From Cyanobacteria bacterium REEB459 (GTDB lineage: Bacteria > Cyanobacteriota > Cyanobacteriia > Phormidesmidales > Phormidesmidaceae), in contig JAGWXD010000003.1 in assembly GCA_018970085.1 (NCBI GenBank), positions 83,325 to 147,324 of the forward strand: DNA of 64,000 nt, read 5' to 3'. The notes under the pieces were generated by a model. That model was not told where the DNA came from. It did not search any database and saw only the letters and a list, made by a program, of their open reading frames with translations. Both the position numbers and the translations under genes were made by a program. Below are positions 20,152 through 28,685 of the stretch, in pieces (within the stretch, counting starts at the first letter, position 1; the number at the start of each line of letters is the position of its first letter).

Positions 20152-21101
20152 GCCGGAGCAAGGTTCTGGCTGGCCGGTAACCGCTGGCCAGCCAGCCAGC
20201 CCTCTAACTGCGATCGCTCGGGCATAGCCGCTTGGGCCCCTGGTTGGGTAACCGTGTAGGCCGCCACTGCAGTGGCAAAGCCAACCGCTTCGCCTAGGGG
20301 CCTGCCCTCGGCTAAGGCTACCGCTAGCCCTCCATTGAACGCATCTCCCGCCGCTACCGTATCTACTGCTGCCACCGTCAGGGCCGGCTGATGAAAGCAA
20401 CCCTCCTGGCTGGCCACCACCACCCCAGCCGCCCCTAGCGTCACTAGGGCGATGTCAACCCCTTGCTGCCGCAAGGTCTGGGCTGCCCGCAGGGCGGTTG
20501 TTTGATCCTGTACTGGCCATCCCACTAACTGGCTGGCTTCAATCTGATTTGGGGTAATCAGGTACACATGGCAATAGAGGCCATCGGTGAGAGGGGCCTG
20601 AACTGGGGCGGGATCTAAAATCACCCGTACTCCCCGCTGCTGGGCCAGGGCGGCTGCGGCCATCACTACTGGCTGGGGAATCTCTAACTGCAATAGCAGG
20701 AAATCTCCAGGGTGCAGGTGCTGGTCAAGGACCTGTAATTCTGATTCTCCTACCTGGCCATTGGCACCAGGAACCACCACAATCTGGTTCTGTCCTTGCC
20801 GGTCTACCACGATCGCGGCTACTCCGGTGGGGCTACGGTGATCCTGACTTATCCCCGCACAGTTGACCCTGGCAGCCCTGGCAGAGGCGATCAGGCGATC
20901 GCCAAAGCTATCTTGACCGACCCGACCCACCAGGTGACTGGCTCCAGCCAGGCGAGCAACAGCCACCGCCTGGTTGGCCCCCTTGCCCCCTGGTTGGATT
21001 TCAAACTGGCTACCTAGAACCGTTTCCCCCGACTGGGGCAGGTGCGAGCTATGGCAGACCAGGTCCATATTCAAGCTACCCAGCACGTAGATAAGGGCCA
21101 T
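20148..21101 (-). CDS. rbsK: Ribokinase (PfkB-family sugar kinase)
   Basis: 317 residues. The PfkB N-terminal signature is seen as [16 protein letters not shown] (about 38-53), the Gly-rich early region as GSLNMDLV, and the catalytic base and anion hole in [20 protein letters not shown] (about 245-264). This set fits ribokinase, which makes ribose-5-phosphate in the cytoplasm. No ribose transporter is adjacent, so the real substrate could be another pentose or nucleoside. The gene ends inside the rpoC2 stop (4-bp overlap). Confidence 0.85.
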   Translation of the reverse strand: MALIYVLGSLNMDLVCHSSHLPQSGETVLGSQFEIQPGGKGANQAVAVARLAGASHLVGRVGQDSFGDRLIASARAARVNCAGISQDHRSPTGVAAIVVDRQGQNQIVVVPGANGQVGESELQVLDQHLHPGDFLLLQLEIPQPVVMAAAALAQQRGVRVILDPAPVQAPLTDGLYCHVYLITPNQIEASQLVGWPVQDQTTALRAAQTLRQQGVDIALVTLGAAGVVVASQEGCFHQPALTVAAVDTVAAGDAFNGGLAVALAEGRPLGEAVGFATAVAAYTVTQPGAQAAMPERSQLEGWLAGQRLPASQNLAPA

Positions 21102-21103
21102 CC

Positions 21104-21364
21104 CTAGGGGTCCTGGTATTCTGGTTTAGTAAAGCAACTGGGGGGGCGATCGCTACTCCAAGCCCACCAAGCGGTTTGACATTGGCCACAAAGGTAAAAT
21201 TCCTGCCACTGGCGCCGCTGCCCGTCACGGTAGACTGGGGCGCTACGGTTGATCCACACCGCCTCTGCCTGTCGACTGGCAGCACCGCAGCCCGAACAAC
21301 AAAAGCCTAGGGCATGGCTGGCCCGAACAACCCACTGGGGAGGAACCGGAGAAAAAGCGTCCAT
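21104..21364 (-). CDS. Small CxxC...CxxC zinc-ribbon-like protein
   Basis: 86 residues, no family name recognised. Two Cys pairs (FCCSGCG near residue 23 and LCGQC near 58) would make a zinc ribbon, with many Trp residues around the second pair (TAWWAW). It sits in a tight minus-strand run: mutM, ndhO, this gene, rbsK, with only 7 bp to ndhO and 2 bp to rbsK. This packing and the paired Cys argue that it is real. The function is unknown; nucleic-acid binding or assembly roles are possible. Confidence 0.65.
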   Translation of the reverse strand: MDAFSPVPPQWVVRASHALGFCCSGCGAASRQAEAVWINRSAPVYRDGQRRQWQEFYLCGQCQTAWWAWSSDRPPSCFTKPEYQDP

Positions 21365-21371
21365 CCCTGCC

Positions 21372-21590
21372 CTAAAACTTTTCCAACTGATCTAAACGTA
21401 ACCAAATATTAGGGGTAGGCACGTAGCCAAACTTAACCAGGGCGTAGTCTTGGCGAATCTCCACAATTTCCCCTCGAGTTTCAAACAAATAGGGCGGTAA
21501 CCGGGTATCGCTAGCCTTGATTTCGAGGCTATCTTCTAACCTGTCCCGTAGGGCCCGCACCAGATCACCCCGTTTTAGCGCTACCGCCAT
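21372..21590 (-). CDS. ndhO: NAD(P)H-quinone oxidoreductase subunit O
   Basis: 72 residues, matching cyanobacterial NdhO: MAVALKRGDLVRALRDRLE, then SDTRLPPYLFETRGEIV, DYALVKFG and the C-terminal NIWLRLDQLE. NdhO is a small stromal-side subunit of the thylakoid NDH-1 complex, which serves cyclic electron flow and respiration. The ATG at 21590 is chosen; the upstream in-frame ATG adds 20 unrelated residues. It lies downstream of mutM with a gap of about 60 bp. Confidence 0.93.
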   Translation of the reverse strand: MAVALKRGDLVRALRDRLEDSLEIKASDTRLPPYLFETRGEIVEIRQDYALVKFGYVPTPNIWLRLDQLEKF

Positions 21591-21653
21591 AGTTTTTCTC
21601 CAGTTAAGTGCAAATGCTATTATCCTAGCGGTCTTGAGTGTTGGGCTCAACCC

Positions 21654-22502
21654 TTAGCGTTGGCAGCAGGGGCAATAGTGGGCCGATCTCCCGGCTAGTT
21701 TCAACCGTCGAATCGGAGTCTGACACACCCGACAGGGCAATCCTTCGCGGTCGTAGACCCAGGCCACACCCCCATAGTTACCATTGATGCCGTAAATATC
21801 ACGGTAGTCACTAAAGCTCGTGCCGCCTGACTCAATACTGGTTGTTAGTACAGACTGAATCGACCGATGGAGACGGGTTAGCCGCCTGAGCCCCAACCGT
21901 TGAGCCGGGGTAGGGGGGCGAATACCACTTAAAAACAGAGCTTCATCAGCATAAATATTACCAATTCCCGCCACCAGATGCTGATCAAGCAAGGCGTTTT
22001 TGATCGGTCGCTGGCTAGTTTGCAGGCGCTGCCGCAAGTAGGTAGGGCTAAACTGAGAGTCAAAGGGCTCTGGCCCCAGGGTCTGGAGTCCGGTCATCAC
22101 CGCTAGGGGGGTTTGATGGGGAGGAACCCACCAGATGCGGCCAAAGGTGCGTTGGTCTACAAACCGCAACTCCCGGTCAGCCCCCAAAAACAGTCGCACT
22201 CGGCAATGAGAAGGCAGAGGGGTAGTCGGGTCGAGCCAGAGCAACTGCCCCGTCATTCGCAGGTGAACCCCCAGATAGCCACCAGCAGAACCATTAGGGT
22301 ACATCAGTTCAGCCAACAGGTACTTGCCCCGGCGTCGCCAGACCTTAAAGGTTTTGCCCACCAACCCAGAACCAAATAGCTGGCCGTTGGCAGGATAGGC
22401 CACACTGCGGTTCAGCAGAATGTCAGTACCCTGAATGGGCAGGTGCAAGGTAACCCGGTTCAGACCCCGACATACAGTTTCAACTTCAGGTAACTCGGGC
22501 AC
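21654..22502 (-). CDS. mutM: Formamidopyrimidine-DNA glycosylase (Fpg/MutM)
   Basis: 282 residues. The N-terminal PELPEVE supplies the catalytic Pro and Glu after Met removal. The H2TH region is GIGNIYADEALFLSGI, and the C-terminal zinc finger has four Cys (CRVCQTPIRR, then CPCC) ending in QR. The enzyme excises 8-oxoguanine and formamidopyrimidines, a fitting role in a phototroph under oxidative stress. It heads the run mutM-ndhO-CxxC-rbsK on the minus strand. Confidence 0.95.
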   Translation of the reverse strand: MPELPEVETVCRGLNRVTLHLPIQGTDILLNRSVAYPANGQLFGSGLVGKTFKVWRRRGKYLLAELMYPNGSAGGYLGVHLRMTGQLLWLDPTTPLPSHCRVRLFLGADRELRFVDQRTFGRIWWVPPHQTPLAVMTGLQTLGPEPFDSQFSPTYLRQRLQTSQRPIKNALLDQHLVAGIGNIYADEALFLSGIRPPTPAQRLGLRRLTRLHRSIQSVLTTSIESGGTSFSDYRDIYGINGNYGGVAWVYDREGLPCRVCQTPIRRLKLAGRSAHYCPCCQR

Positions 22503-22596
22503 GGTGACGGAGAAAATAAACTGAGAAATCTAAACCCATCGACACCCCTACCAGGCATCAGGTACCGATGGGAGTGACGCCTCGACCAGAACTGGG

Positions 22597-22785
22597 TTAT
22601 TTGACTTCTTCTAACTCAGAGAGGGCAAAGTTGTTGGTGTTGATCCCTGAGTAGTTGACCGTATCAAAGCGCACCACTGCCGCATACTTAATTCCACTTT
22701 GATCGATGGTGGCAACCGTACCCACCTGCCGGTACCAGTAAGATTCTTTGCGGAGGATGCGAACCTTAGAATTACGTTGAACCAT
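22597..22785 (-). CDS. psaE: Photosystem I reaction center subunit IV
   Basis: 62 residues, an SH3-like protein on the stromal face of PSI that helps dock ferredoxin. [23 protein letters not shown] and [17 protein letters not shown] are unmistakable. It is preceded by a strong terminator of the upstream DUF3155 gene, so psaE should have its own promoter within about 110 bp. The upstream AGAGGACATTAGCC contains a good SD. Confidence 0.97.
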   Translation of the reverse strand: MVQRNSKVRILRKESYWYRQVGTVATIDQSGIKYAAVVRFDTVNYSGINTNNFALSELEEVK

Positions 22786-22903
22786 GGCTAATGTCCTCTT
22801 TAAATAGATTATTTAAGGCCTGTTGCTGATCAGATTACTACGACTGTAGCCACCCCATGGCGGCAGGGAATTTAAGTTTTGTTGCAATCTGGGCCAAGGC
22901 AAC

Positions 22904-22935
22904 AAAATAAAAGAGCCGGCTTGGAAACCAGCTCT
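22904..22935 (-). terminator. Intrinsic terminator of the DUF3155 gene
   Basis: On the minus strand AGAGCTGGTTT, a CC turn and AAGCCGGCTCT fold into an 11-bp stem with two G-T wobbles. TTTTATTTT follows directly. It is placed 56 bp after the DUF3155 stop and before psaE. Confidence 0.85.
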
Positions 22936-22991
22936 AATAACTCAAGGATAAACGGTTACCTAACAGACTACCCCTGAAAATAAAAATAACC

Positions 22992-23303
22992 CTAGGAAAC
23001 TACTGCAGACACATCCTGCTCTTCTCCCAATAACACCCGTAGGCTGGGAAAGAGGAAATGGTTTTCTTCAACGTATTGAGCACCGAATAATCCCTTTTCC
23101 GCCCAAAAGTATCGATCAGTGGTATGCTCATTGCGCTTCACCAGCAACAGAGCTGGCGGAGCAATACCTTCGGAATGGATAAAGTTTCTAGCTGCAGTTA
23201 CAGGTTTTTCATCGCCGCTCTCAATACTATACTGAGGAACAGCTTCTAATATACGGCGACCTTCCAGTCGACGACGGCTCTTGCGCTTGCGTCTCCTTGC
23301 CAA
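22992..23303 (-). CDS. DUF3155-family cyanobacterial protein
   Basis: 103 residues. The extremely basic N-terminus (MARRRKRKSRRRLEGRRILE) followed by VPQYSIESGDEKPVTAARNFI matches the cyanobacteria-restricted DUF3155 family, of unknown function. The basic head suggests RNA or DNA contact, and the C-terminal half (KGLFGAQYVEENHFLFPSL) looks globular. It has its own intrinsic terminator and is divergent from the histidine kinase gene. Confidence 0.85.
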   Translation of the reverse strand: MARRRKRKSRRRLEGRRILEAVPQYSIESGDEKPVTAARNFIHSEGIAPPALLLVKRNEHTTDRYFWAEKGLFGAQYVEENHFLFPSLRVLLGEEQDVSAVVS

Positions 23304-23546
23304 GTGGCCTCCCTCCCTCTCTCTGGATATTTCAATGTAGTTTTAGTTACAAATTCTTGCAACAGGCCCAGTATATCGGCTTAAAATGAGAATTTCAACT
23401 TCTCTTAAAAATCTATCTTAGCTCCCCCAAACCTCTACCATAAAAGCAATTCGGCCTTTTGCACCAAGTCCCCATGCACAGAACTGTTAAAAAGTTGACA
23501 AAACTTTAAATTACCTGTCGAGATAATTACCAATTGGGCTTCTTCC

Positions 23547-25004
23547 ATGACTGTTGCCAGCGCAGAATTCATTGCCCTTTGTCGATCTCAGGTTATGTTG
23601 CTGGGGCAAGCTCTGGGGGCAATTTCGACGGTGGTGTATCTAGCGGACCATGGCGCTAGCCCCGCTCAGATTTCTCTGGTGCCCCTGGTAGCCTACCCGG
23701 AAACCACCGATCCCTGGTTAGGCTTTAATCCGGCAGAGACCTCTGGCAGCGTAGTTGGGGTGGGGCTGGGAGCTGAGGTTTGGGACCTAGAGCACTTAGA
23801 CTATTTACAAACAGAGCCGCTGGCTGAGAACTCTGCCAGCGCCGATTCCCCGACCGGTGAGGGCCTGCAGGAGCCGGCTTTGGCAGCTAAAACCGAGCCT
23901 CCATCGGGCTCTCCCGGGGCACCCTCACCTCCTCTGATTTTACCCTTGGTTCATGAAGGGGTGGCCCTGGGGGTAATTGTTAGCACCCGGGACAGTCCCC
24001 TGTGGAGCCGGGAAGACTGGCAACAAGGCAAAGCCGTGGCTAATACCCTGATCCTCGGATGGGTGCTAGATCAACGAGGTCAATGGTTGCAGCAGCAGTT
24101 ACAACGACAGCACCATGGCCAGTTGCGCCAGTCGGAAACCTTTCACGACCTGCTTCACCAATTTCGCAACCCAATCACGGCCTTGCGAACCTTTGGCAAA
24201 TTACTAGTCAAGCGCTTGCCGACGGAAGACCCGAATCAGTCTATAGCTGAGGGTATTGTGCGGGAAAGTGGACGACTAGCGGATCTAGCAGAAGATTTTG
24301 ATCAAACCCTGGAACACCTGGATGCCAATTTTTACCCGGCGTCTGGCTCGGCAGCGGCAGCTTGGCTACTACCACCAGCCGACCCAGTCGGGGCAGAACT
24401 GGCAAGGCCGGAACAGTCTGTCATCGATCTGGCCAGCTCCCCCCACCAGAGCTGGAGGCGATCGCTCAAGGGTGAATCCACAGCCCTGGCGGCGGTCGTT
24501 GTGCCCCTACTAGAGTCGGCTCAGGCGATCGCCCAGGACCGGGGATTACAGCTATGGGCAGAGTTACCTGAGGGTTTGCCGGCTGTATGGACAGATCGAT
24601 CAGCGTTGGGAGAAGTGCTGAATAATTTGCTGGATAATGCCCTTAAGTATGCCCCGACTGGAGCCCTGGTCTGGTTACGCAGCGGCTTGGAACAGCGGCT
24701 TGACGGTCGATTATTGGAGGGGATCGCCGTAGGAGACACAGGACCCGGTATCCCTCCCCAGGATCAAGCGCAGGTGTTCGATCGCCACTACCGGGGGGTC
24801 CAAGCCCAGGGGACGATCCCTGGCACGGGCTTAGGTTTGGCCATTGTGCAGGATCTGGTGACTGCTATGGGAGGGCAGTTGACCCTGATCAGTCCGGCTC
24901 CGGTGGAGCAGTGGTTGCCGCAACCACCCCAGGGATTTATCCGGGGGCCGGGGACGGTGTTTGTGGTTTGGCTGCCGGTGGCGACCGACGCCAGGCCAGG
25001 GTGA
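23547..25004 (+). CDS. Sensor histidine kinase with GAF-like N-terminal domain
   Basis: 485 residues, no membrane segment. Residues 1-180 look like a divergent GAF sensor with a low-complexity Ser/Pro insert (about 90-130). The phosphoacceptor His is in ETFHDLLHQFRNPITALRTFG (about 195). The ATPase core shows the N box (NLLDNALKYAP), G1 (GDTGPGIPP) and G2 (GTGLGLAIVQDLV). The QFRNPITALRTFGKLL form of the H-box is one I associate with a cyanobacterial subgroup. No response regulator is nearby. The last 68 bp overlap the convergent prmC gene. Confidence 0.88.
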   Translation: MTVASAEFIALCRSQVMLLGQALGAISTVVYLADHGASPAQISLVPLVAYPETTDPWLGFNPAETSGSVVGVGLGAEVWDLEHLDYLQTEPLAENSASADSPTGEGLQEPALAAKTEPPSGSPGAPSPPLILPLVHEGVALGVIVSTRDSPLWSREDWQQGKAVANTLILGWVLDQRGQWLQQQLQRQHHGQLRQSETFHDLLHQFRNPITALRTFGKLLVKRLPTEDPNQSIAEGIVRESGRLADLAEDFDQTLEHLDANFYPASGSAAAAWLLPPADPVGAELARPEQSVIDLASSPHQSWRRSLKGESTALAAVVVPLLESAQAIAQDRGLQLWAELPEGLPAVWTDRSALGEVLNNLLDNALKYAPTGALVWLRSGLEQRLDGRLLEGIAVGDTGPGIPPQDQAQVFDRHYRGVQAQGTIPGTGLGLAIVQDLVTAMGGQLTLISPAPVEQWLPQPPQGFIRGPGTVFVVWLPVATDARPG

Positions 25005-25875
25005 AGCGATCGCGCCCTGCCAGGTCCAACTGTATCTGAATATCGCGGTAGGCACCGCTGGCCTCTAGCAGTGCCCTTACCGCTGGCCCCTGGCCCTGCA
25101 TCATTTCTACCAGCCATAGCCCCCCTGGCGCCAGGTAGGTGGGAGCCTCTGTCACCAGGGTAGCTATGGCTTCTAGCCCATCCATACCTCCATCCAATGC
25201 CGATCGGGGTTCGTGGCCAATCACCTCTGGGGGTAGGCTGGGCAACAGGCCGGAGGGAATGTAGGGGGGGTTGGCCACCACGGCGCTAAGCAGACCGCGG
25301 TAGGCGGCTAGGGGCGTAAACCATGACCCCTGGTAAAAGCGGATGCGATCGCCTAAGCCCAGGGCTTGGGCGTTAGCTTGAGCCAAGGCCAGGGCCGCCT
25401 GACTTTGGTCCACCGCTAAAATCGTCGCTTCTGGCAGGGCCCGGGCTAGGCCCAGGGCAATGGCTCCACTGCCGGTGCCCAGATCCACCCAAAGGCCCTG
25501 GCCCAGGGCTGGGACCTCTTGACTAGCCGCCATCGCCAGGTCGATGATTAATTCCGTTTCGGGACGAGGAATTAATACCGCTGGTGTCACCTGCAGGGTA
25601 AAGTCTCGCCAGGGCGTCTGCCCCGCCAGGTACTGCACGGGTACCCGTTGTTGTAGGCGTTGCTGCCAGCGCCGATCCAGTTCCGCCAGGGGAAGGGCAA
25701 GGGGAATGGGGGGTGCCTCGGCCAAGCGACCGAGTTTTAGAGACAAGGGGTCGAGGGGACTCAGGGCCTGCAGCAACCAATCTACCTCCTCGGGGTCAAT
25801 CCCGACAGACCGGGCCTGGCGCTGGGCCCGGGTCCGCCAGGCCGCCAGATCCGAGCCGGAAACTTGGGTAACCAC
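24937..25875 (-). CDS. prmC: Release-factor glutamine methyltransferase
   Basis: 312 residues. PrmC methylates the Gln of the GGQ loop in RF1/RF2. The SAM site is WVDLGTGSGAIALGLA, the catalytic motif is VVANPPYIP, and the helical N-terminal domain precedes PVQYLAGQTPWRDF. The end (RRSPPAAKPQTPSPAPG) is an unusual Pro/Ala-rich tail encoded in the 68 bp shared with the histidine kinase gene. A core ending after RFTLAWRR would be normal, so the tail may be a by-product of a lost stop codon. Confidence 0.93.
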   Translation of the reverse strand: MVTQVSGSDLAAWRTRAQRQARSVGIDPEEVDWLLQALSPLDPLSLKLGRLAEAPPIPLALPLAELDRRWQQRLQQRVPVQYLAGQTPWRDFTLQVTPAVLIPRPETELIIDLAMAASQEVPALGQGLWVDLGTGSGAIALGLARALPEATILAVDQSQAALALAQANAQALGLGDRIRFYQGSWFTPLAAYRGLLSAVVANPPYIPSGLLPSLPPEVIGHEPRSALDGGMDGLEAIATLVTEAPTYLAPGGLWLVEMMQGQGPAVRALLEASGAYRDIQIQLDLAGRDRFTLAWRRSPPAAKPQTPSPAPG

Positions 25876-25879
25876 TCCC

Positions 25880-26206
25880 CTAATCTAGGCGCACTGCTGT
25901 ACCACTGGCGGCCACCATCAGCATGGTGCCACCATTACTAATGGCAATGGATTCGTAATCAATATCTACCCCAATGATGGCATCGGCACCCACAGATTGG
26001 GCCGCCTGCACCATCTCCTGGATGGCGGTACGGCGAGCTTCCTGCAGGGACTTTTCGTAGGCTCCCGATCGCCCTCCGACGATATCCCGAATGCCGGCAA
26101 AGAAATCCTTGAAAATATTGGCCCCCAAAATCGCTTCGCCATTCACCAGACCGCAGTATTCTCGAATTGGGCGGCCTTCCACCGTAGGGCTCGTAGTGAT
26201 AATCAT
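25880..26206 (-). CDS. ybjQ: YbjQ/UPF0145-family protein
   Basis: 108 residues. [28 protein letters not shown], the central [15 protein letters not shown] and the late [16 protein letters not shown] are the family's three signatures. The fold forms pentameric rings and has been called a heavy-metal-binding domain; the physiological role is unknown. It lies 4 bp upstream of prmC on the same strand, so they are probably cotranscribed. Confidence 0.9.
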   Translation of the reverse strand: MIITTSPTVEGRPIREYCGLVNGEAILGANIFKDFFAGIRDIVGGRSGAYEKSLQEARRTAIQEMVQAAQSVGADAIIGVDIDYESIAISNGGTMLMVAASGTAVRLD

Positions 26207-26289
26207 GGTTTCCAGTTCTCCGGCCCCAGGCCTATCTGTAGTTTAAGACTTTAAGAAAGTCTATGGGGATAATTGAGCCCCCTAGGGGC

Positions 26290-27159
26290 CTAAACCACCA
26301 ACCGCATGCTTAAATCTAGCCAGGCAGCCCGAGTGACTGGGCCACTACTGGATATAAAGTCTACACCGGTGGCGGCGATTGGTCCCAGGGTGGCCAGGCT
26401 AACGTTACCCGAGGCTTCAATCTTCAGCCGGGGTTGAGCCTGCCGTAGACGCTGGACCGCTATGGCCATGGTTTCTACGGGCATATTATCCAGCATGATA
26501 ATGTCTATCGGGCAGGTAAGGGCCTCCTCCACCTGGGCCAGGCTACTGACTTCTACTTCCAGACTGAGGGGGTAGGGCATGGTCTGGCGCACCTGCTCGA
26601 TCGCTGCCCGTACTCCTCCGGCGGCGGCGATGTGGTTGTCCTTCAGCATCACCGCATCGTCTAGCCCCAGGCGATGGTTGGTGGCTCCCCCCACTCGACT
26701 GGCGTACTTTTCCAGGATTCTCAGGCCAGGGGTAGTTTTGCGGGTATCGACAAACTGACTGGGGTAAGGGGCCAAGGCCTCGACGTACTGGCGGGTGGCG
26801 GTGGCAATGCCACTCAAACGCATAGCCAGGTTAAGGGCCACCCGTTCCCCCATCAGTAGGTAGGCCAGGGGACCGCTGAGGCGGGCGATGGGACTGTTAA
26901 CCTCACAGCTCTCGCCCTCGGCCACCAGGGCCTCAAACTCTACCCCACCCTCCAGCAGGCTAAAGACCCGCGCCGCTACCGGCAGGCCGGCAACGATGCC
27001 CGGGGCCTTAGCGACCCACTGGGCCTGGAGCGATCGCTGCCCTAGGGACCCCAGGCAAGCACTACTCCAGTCGCCCCGGCCAATATCCTCCTGGAGCCAG
27101 GTGCGGAGTAGGGGATCGAGGGCGATCGCCGGTAGGGTAAGGGGCAACGGGGTAGACAT
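26290..27159 (-). CDS. nadC: Quinolinate phosphoribosyltransferase (nicotinate-nucleotide pyrophosphorylase)
   Basis: 289 residues from the ATG at 27159. It condenses quinolinate with PRPP to give nicotinate mononucleotide in de novo NAD synthesis. Typical segments are LQEDIGRGDWSS, LNLAMRLSGIATATRQYV, DTRKTTPGLRILEKYA with the substrate Arg/Lys, KDNHIAAAG, and the closing DFISSSGPVTRAAWLDLSM. The longer frame to 27222 adds an unconserved 21-residue leader. It is followed by ybjQ-prmC on the same strand after about 85 bp. Confidence 0.95.
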   Translation of the reverse strand: MSTPLPLTLPAIALDPLLRTWLQEDIGRGDWSSACLGSLGQRSLQAQWVAKAPGIVAGLPVAARVFSLLEGGVEFEALVAEGESCEVNSPIARLSGPLAYLLMGERVALNLAMRLSGIATATRQYVEALAPYPSQFVDTRKTTPGLRILEKYASRVGGATNHRLGLDDAVMLKDNHIAAAGGVRAAIEQVRQTMPYPLSLEVEVSSLAQVEEALTCPIDIIMLDNMPVETMAIAVQRLRQAQPRLKIEASGNVSLATLGPIAATGVDFISSSGPVTRAAWLDLSMRLVV

Positions 27160-27360
27160 GGAACACAGCTCAGGATAGGCAGGAGAGCCTTGATCAGGAT
27201 GGGGACAGGATGCATCGGTCAAATCCCGGGTTTGGGTTGGTACTTGATTGTCCTAGCCAGCTTGGGCACGACCACAGCTATTCTGTGCTATGGTACAGTC
27301 AATGTTGAGTACTCAGCAGATTAACCCATTGTACCCTTTAGAACCCAGGAGGTGATGCCC

Positions 27361-27432
27361 ATGCAAGAGAGTAGTAAACGTGTGGGTCTTCAGGTTAATG
27401 TAGGCCGACTGTGCGCCGGGGCTGTACTTTAA
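27361..27432 (+). CDS. Orphan 23-residue ORF with optimal Shine-Dalgarno
   Basis: ATG at 27361, TAA at 27430-27432. The peptide is MQESSKRVGLQVNVGRLCAG followed by AVL, with no hydrophobic helix. AGGAGG (27347-27352) lies 8 bases before this ATG, nearly ideal; an in-frame ATG at 27355 is too close to it. A possible -10 (TATGGT, 27289-27294) is upstream and an intrinsic terminator closes the unit downstream. It may be a leader peptide, a small functional peptide, or a chance ORF within a small RNA. I do not recognise it. Confidence 0.45.
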   Translation: MQESSKRVGLQVNVGRLCAGAVL

Positions 27433-27468
27433 TTGAGTTAGTTCCTGAAGCAATTAATACTTTTGTAG

Positions 27469-27500
27469 CCGACTGGTTTGGGTTCCTCCCGGCAGTCAGG
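27469..27500 (+). ncRNA. Stem-loop with C-rich loop between the 23-codon ORF and the terminator
   Basis: CCGACTG (27469-27475) pairs with CAGTC-GG (27493-27500, one bulged A). The loop contains GGGTTCCTCCC, whose GGG and CCC can form an inner stem. The CCTCC could also pair with an SD such as the AGGAGG of the nearby ORF. It suggests that a structured RNA of roughly 260 nt runs from about 27300 to the terminator at 27555. No known RNA family is recognised, and the rest of the 27160-27713 gap shows nothing else I can name. Confidence 0.35.
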
Positions 27501-27522
27501 TTTAACTGAAGATCCGACTAGA

Positions 27523-27555
27523 CCGCCCTTACCCTGGTAAGGGCGGATAGTTTTT
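27523..27555 (+). terminator. Intrinsic terminator of the 27.3-kb mini-unit
   Basis: CCGCCCTTACC, a CT turn and GGTAAGGGCGG form a perfect 11-bp stem, followed by ATAG and TTTTT. It is oriented plus, about 160 bp before the CHAD gene, and there is no annotated gene upstream of it except the 23-codon ORF. Confidence 0.85.
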
Positions 27556-27713
27556 CGGGGGGGTAGCTCTGCCAGCCTTCACAGTGCAGCCATTACAAGG
27601 TTGCCAGGGCCCCTAGGGCTAGCCAAATCTAGCCGCTGTGAATAATCATTTCTCGGCCGCTAGACCACTATCAGGCCCCCTAAACTAGAGAATAGACGGT
27701 CTGGAGAAACACC

Positions 27714-28685
27714 ATGACTCTAGAACTGCACCCCCAGCAGCCGATCACCCCAGAAGCGATTGATGCGGTCAGGGGCCAAACCATAGGGGAGTATGCCTGC
27801 AGCATTATTGCTCAGCAGTACTACCACCTGATCGAACAGGAGGCCGGGGTACGGGCTGACTGCAATCCTGAGTACTTGCATCAGATGCGGGTGGGCTGCC
27901 GCCGCCTGCGTACAGCACTACAGGTATTTAAGCCGGTGATCACGCTACCCAAACAGGCCCGGGCCCATTCGATTCGGGCGATCTCCCAGATTCTGGGTCG
28001 CTTACGTGACCTAGATGTCCAAATTGCCAGTATTGAAACTGACTACAGCCCGCGAATTCAGGCTCACGCAGAGCAACGACTCCTCCGGCAAACTCTAAAA
28101 CAGCTAAAACACAGACGGGGTCTAGTGTTAATCGAGGTGAGAACCCTACTCACCAGTCCCTCCTACCAAGAGTTCAAACGGGCCTACGAAAAATGGTTAC
28201 GGTTTCCCCGCTACAAGCCTATGGGGACACTTCCCTTGCAGCTAGTATTACCAGATTTACTCAATCCCCTCATCAGTAAATTGCTCCTCCACCCCGGTTG
28301 GCTAATAACCCTCCAGGAAAGCTCTACCCCCAGTCGACAAACCCTCCACAACCTGCGCAAACTGTGCAAGCATGTGCGGTACCAGGCTGAATTCTTCAGT
28401 CCCTTCTATGGTCCCTCCTTTCGTAGCTGGATCCAAGAACTAAAAATCTGGCAAGATAACCTGGGTACTGTTCAAGATATTTACGTTTTTAGAGAGCTAA
28501 TGGCCACCCAGACGGGCCCACCGGAGACAACTCCGGCAGAATTACACCAGATCACTGAAACCAGCCGCCACCAGGCCCTCCAGGGCTGGGAAGAGTTGCG
28601 TCACCGCTATCTAGACTTGAACTACCGGCGATCGCTGTATGGTCTGATTCTCTATCCCCAAGACCAAACCCCCGAGATCGCCTAA
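27714..28685 (+). CDS. CHAD-domain protein
   Basis: 323 residues, almost all CHAD (conserved histidine alpha-helical domain). LHQMRVGCRRLRTALQVF and the second-repeat LHNLRKLCKHVRYQAEFF carry the conserved His, Arg and Lys that bind polyphosphate in characterised members. No CYTH partner domain is fused or adjacent. A polyphosphate-related role is inferred from the family. The stop overlaps the stop of the convergent DUF1350 gene by 4 bp. Confidence 0.88.
   Translation: MTLELHPQQPITPEAIDAVRGQTIGEYACSIIAQQYYHLIEQEAGVRADCNPEYLHQMRVGCRRLRTALQVFKPVITLPKQARAHSIRAISQILGRLRDLDVQIASIETDYSPRIQAHAEQRLLRQTLKQLKHRRGLVLIEVRTLLTSPSYQEFKRAYEKWLRFPRYKPMGTLPLQLVLPDLLNPLISKLLLHPGWLITLQESSTPSRQTLHNLRKLCKHVRYQAEFFSPFYGPSFRSWIQELKIWQDNLGTVQDIYVFRELMATQTGPPETTPAELHQITETSRHQALQGWEELRHRYLDLNYRRSLYGLILYPQDQTPEIA

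Noticed and set aside
27280..27560. tmRNA, 6S RNA or Yfr-type RNA as identity of the 27.3-kb element
   Set aside because: The peptide is not a tmRNA tag, no tRNA-like acceptor is visible, and I found neither the 6S bubble structure nor the Yfr1/Yfr2 motifs I remember. It is left as unidentified.
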